DNA of 58,979 nt from positions 1-58,979 of the forward strand of contig JAUCBJ010007968.1 of the NCBI GenBank assembly GCA_032718475.1, written 5' to 3'. Position 1 is the first letter of the stretch, and the number at the start of each line of letters is the position of its first letter. Position numbers and translations under genes: made by a program. Below the pieces are notes generated by a model. That model was not told where the DNA came from and made no database searches. It saw only the letters and a list, made by a program, of their open reading frames with translations. Positions 32,319-40,465 of this stretch are shown here, piece by piece. This DNA comes from Nemertoderma westbladi. Its lineage: Eukaryota > Xenacoelomorpha > Nemertodermatida > Nemertodermatidae.

Positions 32319-32768
32319 ATGGATATTTTAAATGAAAAATGTTCAGTTTGCTATTCTAAGTTATTGCAACATCGAGATTATTATAAATGTGAAAATAAAC
32401 ATGCAACTTGCGTACAATGTATTGTACAATATTCCGAAATGAATAATTATTGTTCTAAAATTTGTCCTATTTGTCGCGCACCCATATCTAAGTTTAATAT
32501 AAAGTTGGCAAGATACCAACCCTATTATTGGAAAGAGCTTCGAAATATAACTTATATTTCTGCGGAAAGTAATGATCCAGGAGATTTATTTACAATATTG
32601 GAGAATATTTTTTATAGAAATGTAGTACGATGGTGTTGCTACTATATTCCTTATTTTTTTAGCAGCGAACATAAAAAAGTCATTAGCGCGAAATTCTCGG
32701 GAAGTGATTTCCAAACCGCCGATGTTACCTATCATTATATCGCGTATAAAGATGCTCACCATGCTTGA
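32319..32768 (+). CDS. RING-finger protein of the Polinton element
   Basis: 149 residues. The N-terminus has a RING-HC pattern: C8, C11, C24, H28, C31, C34, C49, C52 (CSVC, CENKH, CVQC, CPIC). RING domains of this kind act as ubiquitin E3 ligases. The remaining ~95 residues have two Trp/Tyr-rich stretches (YQPYYWKEL, RWCCYYIPYFF) and no domain I recognise. It lies 185 bp after the first gene and 229 bp before the ATPase. A role in redirecting host ubiquitination is plausible for a viral RING protein but not shown here. The frame is intact. Confidence 0.8.
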   Translation: MDILNEKCSVCYSKLLQHRDYYKCENKHATCVQCIVQYSEMNNYCSKICPICRAPISKFNIKLARYQPYYWKELRNITYISAESNDPGDLFTILENIFYRNVVRWCCYYIPYFFSSEHKKVISAKFSGSDFQTADVTYHYIAYKDAHHA

Positions 32769-32997
32769 AATTACATTGAAAATGAGTCTATACTATAATT
32801 GGAAATAGCACCTTTTGTTGCAGCGAGCGTCACATACTGTAGTTGTGTCATATGTTAATTAAATATACAGTACCGGTACTCTAATATTGTAGTTGCATCA
32901 ATTATTGTTATATACATAGTAATGGTGATGGTTTATTGATATTGATATTTATATTATATTATATTGTATTGTTGATATATCTTAATAATAATAATAA

Positions 32998-33681
32998 ATG
33001 GCTGACTTTAATTCAGGTCCATATAATTTAAACTTTCAAATGGGAACGAGTATGATAATTTCTGGCCCATCTGGTTCTGGAAAGTCAACATTTGTTGGCA
33101 ATTTAATTAAACACAAGAATGGTTGTTTCAACGAAGCCCCCTTGCGAGTATTGTATTGTTACGGGAGCAATCCCCCAACTATTCCTGGTATTACTCACCT
33201 TTACAAAGGTTTGCCAGAAAATATAGATAGTTTAGTGAATAGTCGAGATTTATTAATTATAGATGATTTATTAACAGAAACTGAGTCCAGTACAGCTTTA
33301 ACTGTATTGTTTACTAAGGTAGCTCATCATTCCAATATATTTATTTGTTTTATAACGCAAAACATGTTTTACGGTGGGAAGCATAACCGCACAAGATCAA
33401 TTAATAGCCATACTTTAGTATTAATGAAAAATCCGCGAGACAGTTTATCGGTTTTAAATTTCGCGAAGCAGATGTTACCAGGGCAGACCAAATTTTTAGT
33501 AGATTCCTATCAAGATGGGACTATTGAACCATTTTCGCATTTCTTAATTGATTTACGACAGGAAACACCCGAACATTTAAGATTTAGATCGGATATATTT
33601 CGTAATCATAATTGTTACATTAAAAATTACATTGACTATAAACGTAGCGAAAATAATAATAATAATAATAATAATAAATAA
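32998..33681 (+). CDS. Packaging ATPase (FtsK/HerA, A32-like) of the Polinton element
   Basis: 227 residues, usual length for the family. Walker A GPSGSGKST is at residues 23-31, Walker B LLIIDDL at 85-91, and the ITQNMFYGG segment with the following NSHTLVLMKNPRD is the characteristic sensor region of Polinton/adintovirus ATPases. This enzyme pumps the DNA genome into preformed capsids. The C-terminus ends in an Asn run from an (AAT)n microsatellite, which looks like a late expansion. The frame is intact. It starts after an AATAATAATAA leader. Confidence 0.95.
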   Translation: MADFNSGPYNLNFQMGTSMIISGPSGSGKSTFVGNLIKHKNGCFNEAPLRVLYCYGSNPPTIPGITHLYKGLPENIDSLVNSRDLLIIDDLLTETESSTALTVLFTKVAHHSNIFICFITQNMFYGGKHNRTRSINSHTLVLMKNPRDSLSVLNFAKQMLPGQTKFLVDSYQDGTIEPFSHFLIDLRQETPEHLRFRSDIFRNHNCYIKNYIDYKRSENNNNNNNNK

Positions 33682-33718
33682 TTAATATTTTGTAACAATT
33701 TTCAATAATGTTGCAACA

Positions 33719-34102
33719 ATGAATAGACTTGTGCAGAAATATCGTAACGAACTGGAATTTCTACGCAGCGCTACCCCTCAACAAAGAACTTATTTTATTA
33801 ACCATACCGCGAGTAACGAATTAATACGGCTCATTGTAAATACTACATTAAATGTTCTAAAAGGTAACGTACAATTGACCCCTCATTCATTTAGAAATAT
33901 TCGCCGCTATAAAAAGGTATTGAAATCACTCAACCGTAAAACAAAAAATATATCAAGTTACAGAAAAAAGTTAAGCAATCAATCTGGAGGCATACTACCG
34001 TTTCTAATACCCTTACTCTGCATTGGTGCGAAACTCGCCGCGAGTGCTGGTGCCGCCGCCGCTGGAGCGGCTATTGCGAAAAAAATTAACCGCGGACGGT
34101 AA
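33719..34102 (+). CDS. Small Polinton virion-type protein with hydrophobic tail
   Basis: 127 residues. The N-terminal ~90 residues are helical and basic (KGNVQLTPHSFRNIRRYKK); after SGGILPFLIPLLCIGAKL comes an Ala/Gly-rich hydrophobic tail (AASAGAAAAGAAIAKK) ending in basic residues. The pattern 'residue-rich leader, VLKGNV, basic repeat, GG-FLP-L-Gly-rich end' recurs in small proteins encoded next to the ATPase in many animal Polintons. A membrane-active or minor structural role is likely but not proven. Confidence 0.7.
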   Translation: MNRLVQKYRNELEFLRSATPQQRTYFINHTASNELIRLIVNTTLNVLKGNVQLTPHSFRNIRRYKKVLKSLNRKTKNISSYRKKLSNQSGGILPFLIPLLCIGAKLAASAGAAAAGAAIAKKINRGR

Positions 34103-34104
34103 TA

Positions 34105-34275
34105 ATGGTTAAAACAGGAGTAACATTTAGAAAATTATATTTAGTATCGAGTAAACCGTTAGCTACTGATTTAAAACCTCAAGATATACCTAGAGTAAAT
34201 ACTACAAAAAGAAAACCCTTTAAAACATCAACTTCAAAGAAAATAATAAAAAAATTTCAGTTGTTTTTACGATGA
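34105..34275 (+). CDS. Small basic protein of the Polinton element
   Basis: 56 residues starting 3 bp after the previous stop (TAA TA ATG). Very basic C-terminal half (TTKRKPFKTSTSKKIIKK). No family recognised. The tight spacing and same strand favour a real gene; the length is small enough that chance is possible. Confidence 0.45.
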   Translation: MVKTGVTFRKLYLVSSKPLATDLKPQDIPRVNTTKRKPFKTSTSKKIIKKFQLFLR

Positions 34276-34326
34276 TGCCCTTTATAAGAGATTTGAATAT
34301 ACATATTACTTGCGGTTGTCGAAAAG

Positions 34327-35361
34327 ATGCCACGCAAGATGAAACCGATTTTAAGCCGAAGCTTAGACAAAAAACTGTTAAGAATTTATTTAGATCCTTC
34401 ATCCCCTACGGGTTTTGCAAGTATCGCAAAATTAGCAAAAGCTGCAAACATCAAACCAGCTCAAGCCCAGAAATGGTTGAGCGGGCAAAAGACATACTCC
34501 CTTCACGCACCGCGTAGACATCATTATCCAGCATCTAAAATATTTACGGGAGGGTTAAAAGATATATATATGATAGATCTGGTGGATATGCAGCAATATA
34601 AATCTCAAAATAATAATTATAATTATATATTAACATGTATTGATGCCTTTAGCCGGCTTGCTTTTGCCTATGGTATGAAAACAAAAACAGGTATTGAAAT
34701 TATTAGTATATTGCAAAAAATATTCCAAAAGATACATTGTTGTTACAGAATCGCAACTGATCAAGGTTCTGAGTTTCTAAATTAATCTGTAAGGAAATAT
34801 TTAGATACTATTGGTATACAGTATTATGTAATGTACTCTGTGAATAAGGCGGCTATTGTCGAGAGATTCAATAGAACATTAAAAACAAAGATGTTCAAAA
34901 TTTTCACGCAACGGGGAAATAATGTTTGGATAAAAATTTTACCGAAGCTCATTTATGCTTATAATAGGTCATATCATAGGACAATACAAATGACACCCAT
35001 TGAAGTTAATAAATTTAATGAAACTGAATTAATGAATAGATTATATGGGAAATATAGACAGATTAATCACAAGAAAATAAAATTTAAAGTTGGAGATACA
35101 GTACGATTATCTATCGCTCGTACTGCTTTTGCTAAAGGCTATCGAGAACAATGGACACGTGAATTACTTATTATTCGTCGGGTCAGATTGGATAGAGTAC
35201 CAGCGGTAATGTTCGATATTAAGGACAGCGCTGGAGCTATAATAAATGGCTCATTTTATTCATATGAACTCCAAAAGGTCCACCCGAATAGTAATATTTA
35301 TCTTCCGATTGACAAAAATATTGGCAAACTTAAAGAACGTGTACGCAATGGGAAAAAATAA
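34327..35361 (+). pseudogene. Polinton integrase (one in-frame stop)
   Basis: 345 codons in one frame with a single TAA at 34783-34785 (codon 153). The N-terminus has a helical region (SIAKLAKAANIKPAQAQKWL) typical of Polinton integrases. The catalytic triad is D84 in YMIDLVDM, D145 in ATDQGSEF and E179 in AIVERFNRT, a DD(33)E spacing. The C-terminal part has KVGDTVRLS and YSYELQKV. Integrase would insert the linear viral DNA with a 6-bp duplication. The stop lies between the second Asp and Glu, so no active product can be made from this copy without readthrough. Confidence 0.93.
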
Positions 35362-35678
35362 TATTTAGTCCGATTCATCGGATCCAAGAAACAGTCGTGG
35401 GTACAGCATATTCAATAAGTTTAGGTTTATACTGTATATTAATTCATTTTGGTCACATATGTCCATAATTAATTAATCAATCAATATTAACTCGAATGAT
35501 ATTACTATACTATACTATAGTTCATTCGCTTTAAATAAAGCCAGTAAAATATTGATCCCTCGCATATACTGTAGAAGCGGGAATGAACGTGGTCACAGAT
35601 GTCTATAATTTAACATTATACCGTACTGTACTGTATGTACAAAGGAGTCAAGTAGAGAGAGCTTAAATAATAATAATA

Positions 35679-36551
35679 ATGGCTGTAGATACATATATCA
35701 CTCTACTTTCAGATAGCTCATTAAACACTTACCCCAATAATAACCCTAGCGAGTTTACTGTTGATTTAGCCGAAGAATTATATATTGGTCCAAACGCTAA
35801 AATTGGACTCGCCGAGATACAATACCAAGCAACATACAGTAATATTACTCTGCAAACTCAAATCTCGCTGTCAATCGGGGTAGATGCAAAAGATGCCAAA
35901 TTATATAGTTTATTTCCTGGTATGCATAGCTCTATTCAAGTCATTATTGATGATATAAATAAACTGTTTAATTCTGAAGCGAAATATAGAGATTTCGAAT
36001 TCATTTTTAATACAAATAATTCTAGAATTAAATTTAAATTTCCTAAAAAGTTGAAAAAAATACAATTAAGTCTACGTGGTGATTTAATTCAAATTCTAGG
36101 CTTAAAACCGTTATTGGATCAGAATCATCCGGGTATTCCGAATTGGGATATATACAGTACCACTACAGTGGATGAATTAAGCAATATAGAACAGCCGATA
36201 TTAATTTTAAATTATAGTGGACCAAAAATTTCGGAAATTGGGATTTTAGATTTTCCGGCTCCCACGAATATTACTCGTAATAAAGATACAATCTTCATAG
36301 ATACAGATATTATTAAGAGCTCATTTGTTGGTGACGCTTTAGCTCCGCTCTTAAGAACCTGTCCTTTAACACAATTAAATCGAAAATATATTAATCACGA
36401 ATACGAGAGCATTTGCTATTATCCGTTGTTGAATAAAAAACTAAAAACAATCTTAATTACTTTACGTGACGGCCAAGGCGAATTAATTAATTTCAACGGT
36501 GGTCGCACTGTTATAACACTTAAGTTAATACGCGGCGGTGGTGATGGATGA
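35679..36551 (+). CDS. Penton-like minor capsid protein 1
   Basis: 290 residues, intact. The N-terminus (ITLLSDSSLNTYPNNNPSEF, then IGLAEIQY) and the C-terminal signature (IKSSFVGDALAPLLR, then YYPLLNKKLKTILITLRD and GGRTVITLKL) are the hallmarks of the single-jelly-roll penton proteins of Polintons/adintoviruses, which occupy the capsid vertices. Its last codons overlap the start of the second penton gene by 8 nt (ATGGATGA), suggesting coupled translation or simple compaction. Confidence 0.9.
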   Translation: MAVDTYITLLSDSSLNTYPNNNPSEFTVDLAEELYIGPNAKIGLAEIQYQATYSNITLQTQISLSIGVDAKDAKLYSLFPGMHSSIQVIIDDINKLFNSEAKYRDFEFIFNTNNSRIKFKFPKKLKKIQLSLRGDLIQILGLKPLLDQNHPGIPNWDIYSTTTVDELSNIEQPILILNYSGPKISEIGILDFPAPTNITRNKDTIFIDTDIIKSSFVGDALAPLLRTCPLTQLNRKYINHEYESICYYPLLNKKLKTILITLRDGQGELINFNGGRTVITLKLIRGGGDG

Positions 36552-37389
36552 GTTCTACGTTAGACTACCAAGTAACTCCTGTCCAATTGATTTTCCTCGT
36601 AATACTGGTAGTAATTATCAGATCAATTTCCATGGCGCCTTACCAATAAATCCAAACGAAAACTGGGTGGTAGGTGTAAAAAGTATATTTTACTTAGCCA
36701 CGTTACCGTCCATGTATAACAATGTAGAGAATGTTATTTTATTATAAAAAGGGAAAAAAAATTTTGAGGATACACTTCCATCCGGTATGTTCTACAGTAT
36801 CAATGACATTATAGATTATTTTAACACTGGGGCGTTGAAAGATAAATTAGAAATAGTTGAAAATACTCAGCAAAATAGGTTGCAATTTATTTTAGGGAAA
36901 ACTGTACGAGAGTTATTTATAGGTCAACAATTAGCCTATTATTTTGGAATTACTGAAAATAATCTCGGAGCGAATTTAAATCCAAATTTTAAAATTATTT
37001 TGAAGACTAAAAATAATATAAAGGGTTATTTAATAAAGGTTATCGGAAATGAAGAAAAAGCTTACCAGATGGTATTTTTATGTCCTCAACCACCCAATTC
37101 TATTCCAGAACCTAAATCAAACATGTACGTGACTACTAATATAATTGAAAATGAATATATTAATGACTTTGGTTTAGCCTTACTTCGTCGTGTCGCGATA
37201 CCTGATGACGTGAAATATGGTAGTGTAATAAATAAAGAATTTGTCAAGGATACAATTCATTATATCCCTGTAAAAAAATCATATAAGATAACATACATTC
37301 ATATTGAAATAACAGACAAAGAAGGAAAAGATTTGAATTTTGAATACGGCACAACTTCAATTACCTTACACTTTAAAAAAATAAATTAA
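36544..37389 (+). pseudogene. Penton-like protein 2 (tandem paralogue, one in-frame stop)
   Basis: 282 codons from ATG 36544, inside the end of penton 1. The start (EFYVRLPSNSCPIDFPRNTG, then WVVGVKSI) and end (NDFGLALLRRVAIP, IPVKKSYKITYIHIEITDKE, GTTSITLHF) repeat the penton layout with different sequence, so it is a diverged tandem copy. A TAA at 36745-36747 breaks the frame at codon 68; the frame continues unchanged on both sides. Two penton-like genes side by side suggest different vertex or head/tail roles, as an inference. Confidence 0.8.
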
Positions 37390-37390
37390 A

Positions 37391-37954
37391 ATGGATTCCA
37401 ATTTATTTCAAAGATACAGTAAACCTCAATATGGTGGTGCAGACTCTAATCTTGCTGTTTTTAAAGGTGGTAGAAGTACGAGAGGCTCGACGCAAGTTCC
37501 TGTTTTTCGAGGTGGTTCATATATTGACCCTTACGGACAACAAATTGGTGCATTTGGTCCAAACTTAAAACAACGTCGTTTTCAACGTTATCGTAGAGGT
37601 ATGTTGCGAACAAATCAACACGGGGAAGGTATATTTACAGACGCTTTATCTACATTGAAAAAATTTGGTAAGCCATTAGCAAAAAAAGTTTTACAAAAAG
37701 CTTTACCATTTACCACAAAATTTGTGAGACAACACGTAATACCAAAAGGTAAGCGGGTCTTACATCAGCAGGCTAATACAGTTATTAATAAAGCATTAAA
37801 TAAAATGAAACCATCAACAAGATCTGTTGTAGAAAAAGTTTATAGAGATTTAAAGCGACCTACTAGACCAATGTCTATGAACATACATCATCGTCGTAGT
37901 AAAAATAGAAAAATAAAAGGCAAACTGAAACACTGCGAAAAAAGTATTTTTTAA
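37391..37954 (+). CDS. Basic virion core protein (pVI/pX-like)
   Basis: 187 residues, starts 1 bp after the penton 2 stop. Strongly basic. Gly-rich N-terminal repeats (VFKGGRSTRGST, VFRGGSYIDPYG) are followed by QHGEGIFTDALSTLKKFGK, which resembles the GxG-hydrophobic-helix segment of adenovirus/Polinton minor core proteins, and a Lys/Arg-rich tail (HHRRSKNRKIKGK). Likely binds viral DNA or the inner capsid face. Intact. Placement between pentons and capsid gene agrees with a structural-gene module. Confidence 0.7.
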   Translation: MDSNLFQRYSKPQYGGADSNLAVFKGGRSTRGSTQVPVFRGGSYIDPYGQQIGAFGPNLKQRRFQRYRRGMLRTNQHGEGIFTDALSTLKKFGKPLAKKVLQKALPFTTKFVRQHVIPKGKRVLHQQANTVINKALNKMKPSTRSVVEKVYRDLKRPTRPMSMNIHHRRSKNRKIKGKLKHCEKSIF

Positions 37955-37956
37955 TA

Positions 37957-39216
37957 ATGTCAATTATTAAGGAATTAGATTTATTTTCTACACAGCCAAT
38001 ACAGACTGAATTTAAAGCAAAGCATTATGAAACAATTTACCCAGTATCCAATCTCAGAAGTGAGTCTAGGGAAGTCACGTTCCTTGTACCAAGATCCAAT
38101 GAATTCTATACGAAACTGCAAGATGCGTTATTAATTACAAAATGTACTGTACGGTGGGATAGACGACTTGAAAACTCCCATATTTATATGTTGAATTACC
38201 CTTCTGGGACTATGTGGAGTGATATTAAAATAGACCTTAATGAGAAGCAGGTTGAAAATAGCAATAACCTTTATTTCTACAAGTCGTACTTATCCAATTT
38301 ACTATTCACAACATACGAATCTAAAAATGGGCTACTGGGGGCGGGTGGCTTTCATCAGCCTTTATCCGAACACGGAAATGAAATTAATCCTGGTGCGCAT
38401 CCTATTGACGATGCCTTTAGTAAACAAATGCAATTTGTAAGTGGATTGACAATTGATTTTGATACTGAAACTAAAATAATACAACCCGGGTATGATTTAA
38501 GAACGCATTTTAGAAAAGTATCAAATTCGTTTATTTTTAAAATCACTCCAAACGCAAACGCTGTGACAAATCTTCGGTTAGAATTAGATGAAGTAAAGAT
38601 CCTAATCCCTAGAATGGAGGTTAATCCAGTAATAGAAAGCAGTCACCTAAAAGGTTTAGAGAGTTACGATATTGAATATCAATTCCAAAAAAAGGAGGTT
38701 ACAACATTTACTATTCCCGCTCAAACCACAAATTACACCCAAACAAACATATTTGATGGTAAAAAACCCAAATTAGTTATTATCGGTTCTATAACAAATA
38801 ATGCATATTCGGGAGAATTAATTAGTAACCCCTTGAAATTTGAACATTTTAACCTTAGACGCGCGGAACTGATTGTAGACGGTCTTCCAGTAGGTGGTGT
38901 AATATACTAGCCTAATTTTACAGATGGAACATACATTTTTGAGTATACTCAATTAATGAAAAACATTAATACATATATTAACGGTTATGGAGGTAATAAT
39001 ATAGACCATGAAGCCTACTTAGGTAATTGACCACTCATATCCTGGGACCTAACCGCCGACGGCTATGTTAGAGATCCGCAACCATCGATATATACTAACG
39101 GGCAATTAAAATTAAGATTTGCCAAACCGTTGGTTGAGACCATAAATATAATCGTTTTTAATATTTATGATCAATCATTAAGTTTAAATAGCAGGAAAGA
39201 AATACATATCGATTAA
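37957..39216 (+). pseudogene. Major capsid protein of the Polinton (two in-frame stops)
   Basis: 420 codons in one frame, beginning 2 bp after the core gene. It belongs to the F54H12.2-like family, the double-jelly-roll capsid protein of animal Polintons. Features seen: ELDLFSTQPIQT at the N-terminus, ESYDIEYQF, FTIPAQTTNYTQTNIFDG, then LVIIGSITNNAYSGELISN and NLRRAELIVDGLPVGG; near the end SWDLTADGYVRD and LKLRFAKPLVETINIIVF. Stops: TAG at 38908-38910 and TGA at 39028-39030. The text between and after the stops keeps family motifs, which shows the breaks are recent mutations in a once-complete gene. Confidence 0.9.
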
Positions 39217-39218
39217 GT

Positions 39219-39671
39219 ATGTTATCTACAGAGGACCTTGATATGTTTCCAGCGGGTGGTCACTATTTGGGAGCGTTTCCATCTAACAAATTACCTAAAT
39301 TAGATAATAATAAGCGGAGAGATTATGGGTTAATAGTAAATACCGATAAAGAGCATCTACCCGGGGTTCATTGGATAGCTATATATATACGAGATAATGA
39401 GGCTGAATTATTTAATTTGTTTGGACCAAAATATCCAAACAGATGTATCGAAAAATGGCTTGAGAAAAATTCAGCAAGGTGGCGTACTACCCGGAAACAA
39501 TTTCAAGACCCCAGGAGGACCACATGTGGATTATACTGTCTTTATTACTTGGTAAATCGAATTCACACAAACTATCCAATGAGAGCGTTTACAAATAATG
39601 TGGAAATAAATGAAATAATATTATATAAATGGCTTGTTAATTATTATAAAATAAACCAACAAGCGTTGTAA
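39219..39671 (+). CDS. Adenain-like cysteine protease of the Polinton element
   Basis: 150 residues, starts 2 bp after the capsid frame. C5/ULP-type maturation protease: H51 in GVHWIAIYI, Q96 in KQFQDP and nucleophile C103 in TTCGLYCLYYL. The third catalytic position, normally Asp or Glu in the FFDSYG-like segment, is Asn66 (ELFNLFGP), so activity may be altered; some family members tolerate this, so it is not proof of loss. Such proteases cut capsid precursors during virion maturation. The frame is intact. Confidence 0.9.
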   Translation: MLSTEDLDMFPAGGHYLGAFPSNKLPKLDNNKRRDYGLIVNTDKEHLPGVHWIAIYIRDNEAELFNLFGPKYPNRCIEKWLEKNSARWRTTRKQFQDPRRTTCGLYCLYYLVNRIHTNYPMRAFTNNVEINEIILYKWLVNYYKINQQAL

Positions 39672-39715
39672 TTAATCATTTAACTTTTGTTTATCTAAAT
39701 ATATTATCAGATAAA

Positions 39716-40099
39716 ATGGATAATATTATTTTTGTTGATTTTCAATATTATACGATAGACAATAAGGAATATCCGGTAGTATTTAAAGAATTTACTATAT
39801 TCGATTCTAATTACACCAAAACTAATGTAAAGACGTTTTTAATTAAAGGTCCACCTAATATTAAGTTATCAGCATTAGATAAAGCCCACGTAAACAATTT
39901 ACGGGACATGACTTCGCATTTACCTTGGGATTACGGTGACATTTCGCAAGATGACTTTAAAAAGTACATGAAGAGACATTTAAAATATAAAAAAAATATA
40001 CATGTATTTGGGTTGATGAAGCAGGCAATATTAGTTTCCCAACTTGATGTTCTCGCACCAAATTCGATGGAGAAATTGGGGATATGTTCGCGCTTTTAG
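39716..40099 (+). pseudogene. Last Polinton ORF, truncated by the hairpin
   Basis: 127 codons. The visible part (FVDFQYYTIDNKEYPVVFKE, IKGPPNIKLSALDKAHVNN, LPWDYGDIS) resembles uncharacterised invertebrate proteins beginning with a VDxQ strand, possibly of ribonuclease-H-like fold, but I cannot assign a function. The last five codons and the stop lie inside the 56-nt hairpin at 40086, so the natural C-terminus, and any gene to the right such as PolB, is missing. The start is an ATG at 39716 after an AT-rich gap of 44 bp. Confidence 0.6.
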
Positions 40100-40141
40100 A
40101 CCTTTGGCAGTTTAACCCGCCAAAGGTCTAAAAGCGCGAAC
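40086..40141. repeat. Perfect 56-nt hairpin (23-bp arms, 10-nt loop)
   Basis: Arms are exact reverse complements: left arm starts GTTCGCGCTTTTAGACC and right arm ends GGTCTAAAAGCGCGAAC; the loop is AGTTTAACCC. It marks the abrupt end of Polinton coding. Related sequence (loop plus one arm, 33 of 36) is at 10814-10849. Confidence 0.97.
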
Positions 40142-40465
40142 ATTAAAGGATATATGCTTCTTTATTGCAGTAAGCAATAAAGTTGAAAGTACCGGTCAAC
40201 CGGTACATCTGTAGGTCAGTAGGCCCAACTGCCAGAACCGGTACCAGTAGGCCTGACTACCTAACCACCCGGACGGTACCTACAGCAGTACAGGTACAGC
40301 AGTATTATTCGATTTTGATTATTATATACCAGTAAGCCTTAATAATTAATCAGGGACTGCAGCCCTGGTTTTTTATTGAGATTTTTACTTATTTCTGTCA
40401 AGTTTTATTTGTTTGTAGGCCAGTATTGAACAGAAGGCGTGTAAACCTCATCAGATTGTACAGAC

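Larger units (their letters stand above)
31690..40099 (+). mobile_element. Polinton/Maverick (adintovirus-like) integrated element, decayed
   Basis: Twelve plus-strand genes are packed with short or overlapping gaps in 8.4 kb, all AT-rich: unknown protein, RING, packaging ATPase, small tailed protein, small basic protein, integrase, two pentons, core protein, capsid, protease and a truncated ORF. The ATPase, cysteine protease, integrase and capsid set defines Polintons. No protein-primed DNA polymerase is present in the window. Stops interrupt the integrase, second penton and capsid genes. The right edge is a 56-nt hairpin; the left edge is not defined. Confidence 0.9.

Noticed and set aside
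34783-39030. Alternative genetic code or readthrough in the Polinton genes
   Set aside because: TAA, TAG and TGA all appear as internal stops, and the same genes end normally with TAA; no single reassigned codon explains this. Decay is simpler.
10814-40121. A single 29-kb Polinton spanning 10.8-40.1 kb as a firm call
   Set aside because: The inverted 36-bp match is suggestive, but no Polinton gene lies between 10.8 and 14.3 kb and no target duplication was found, so it is kept only as a hypothesis.
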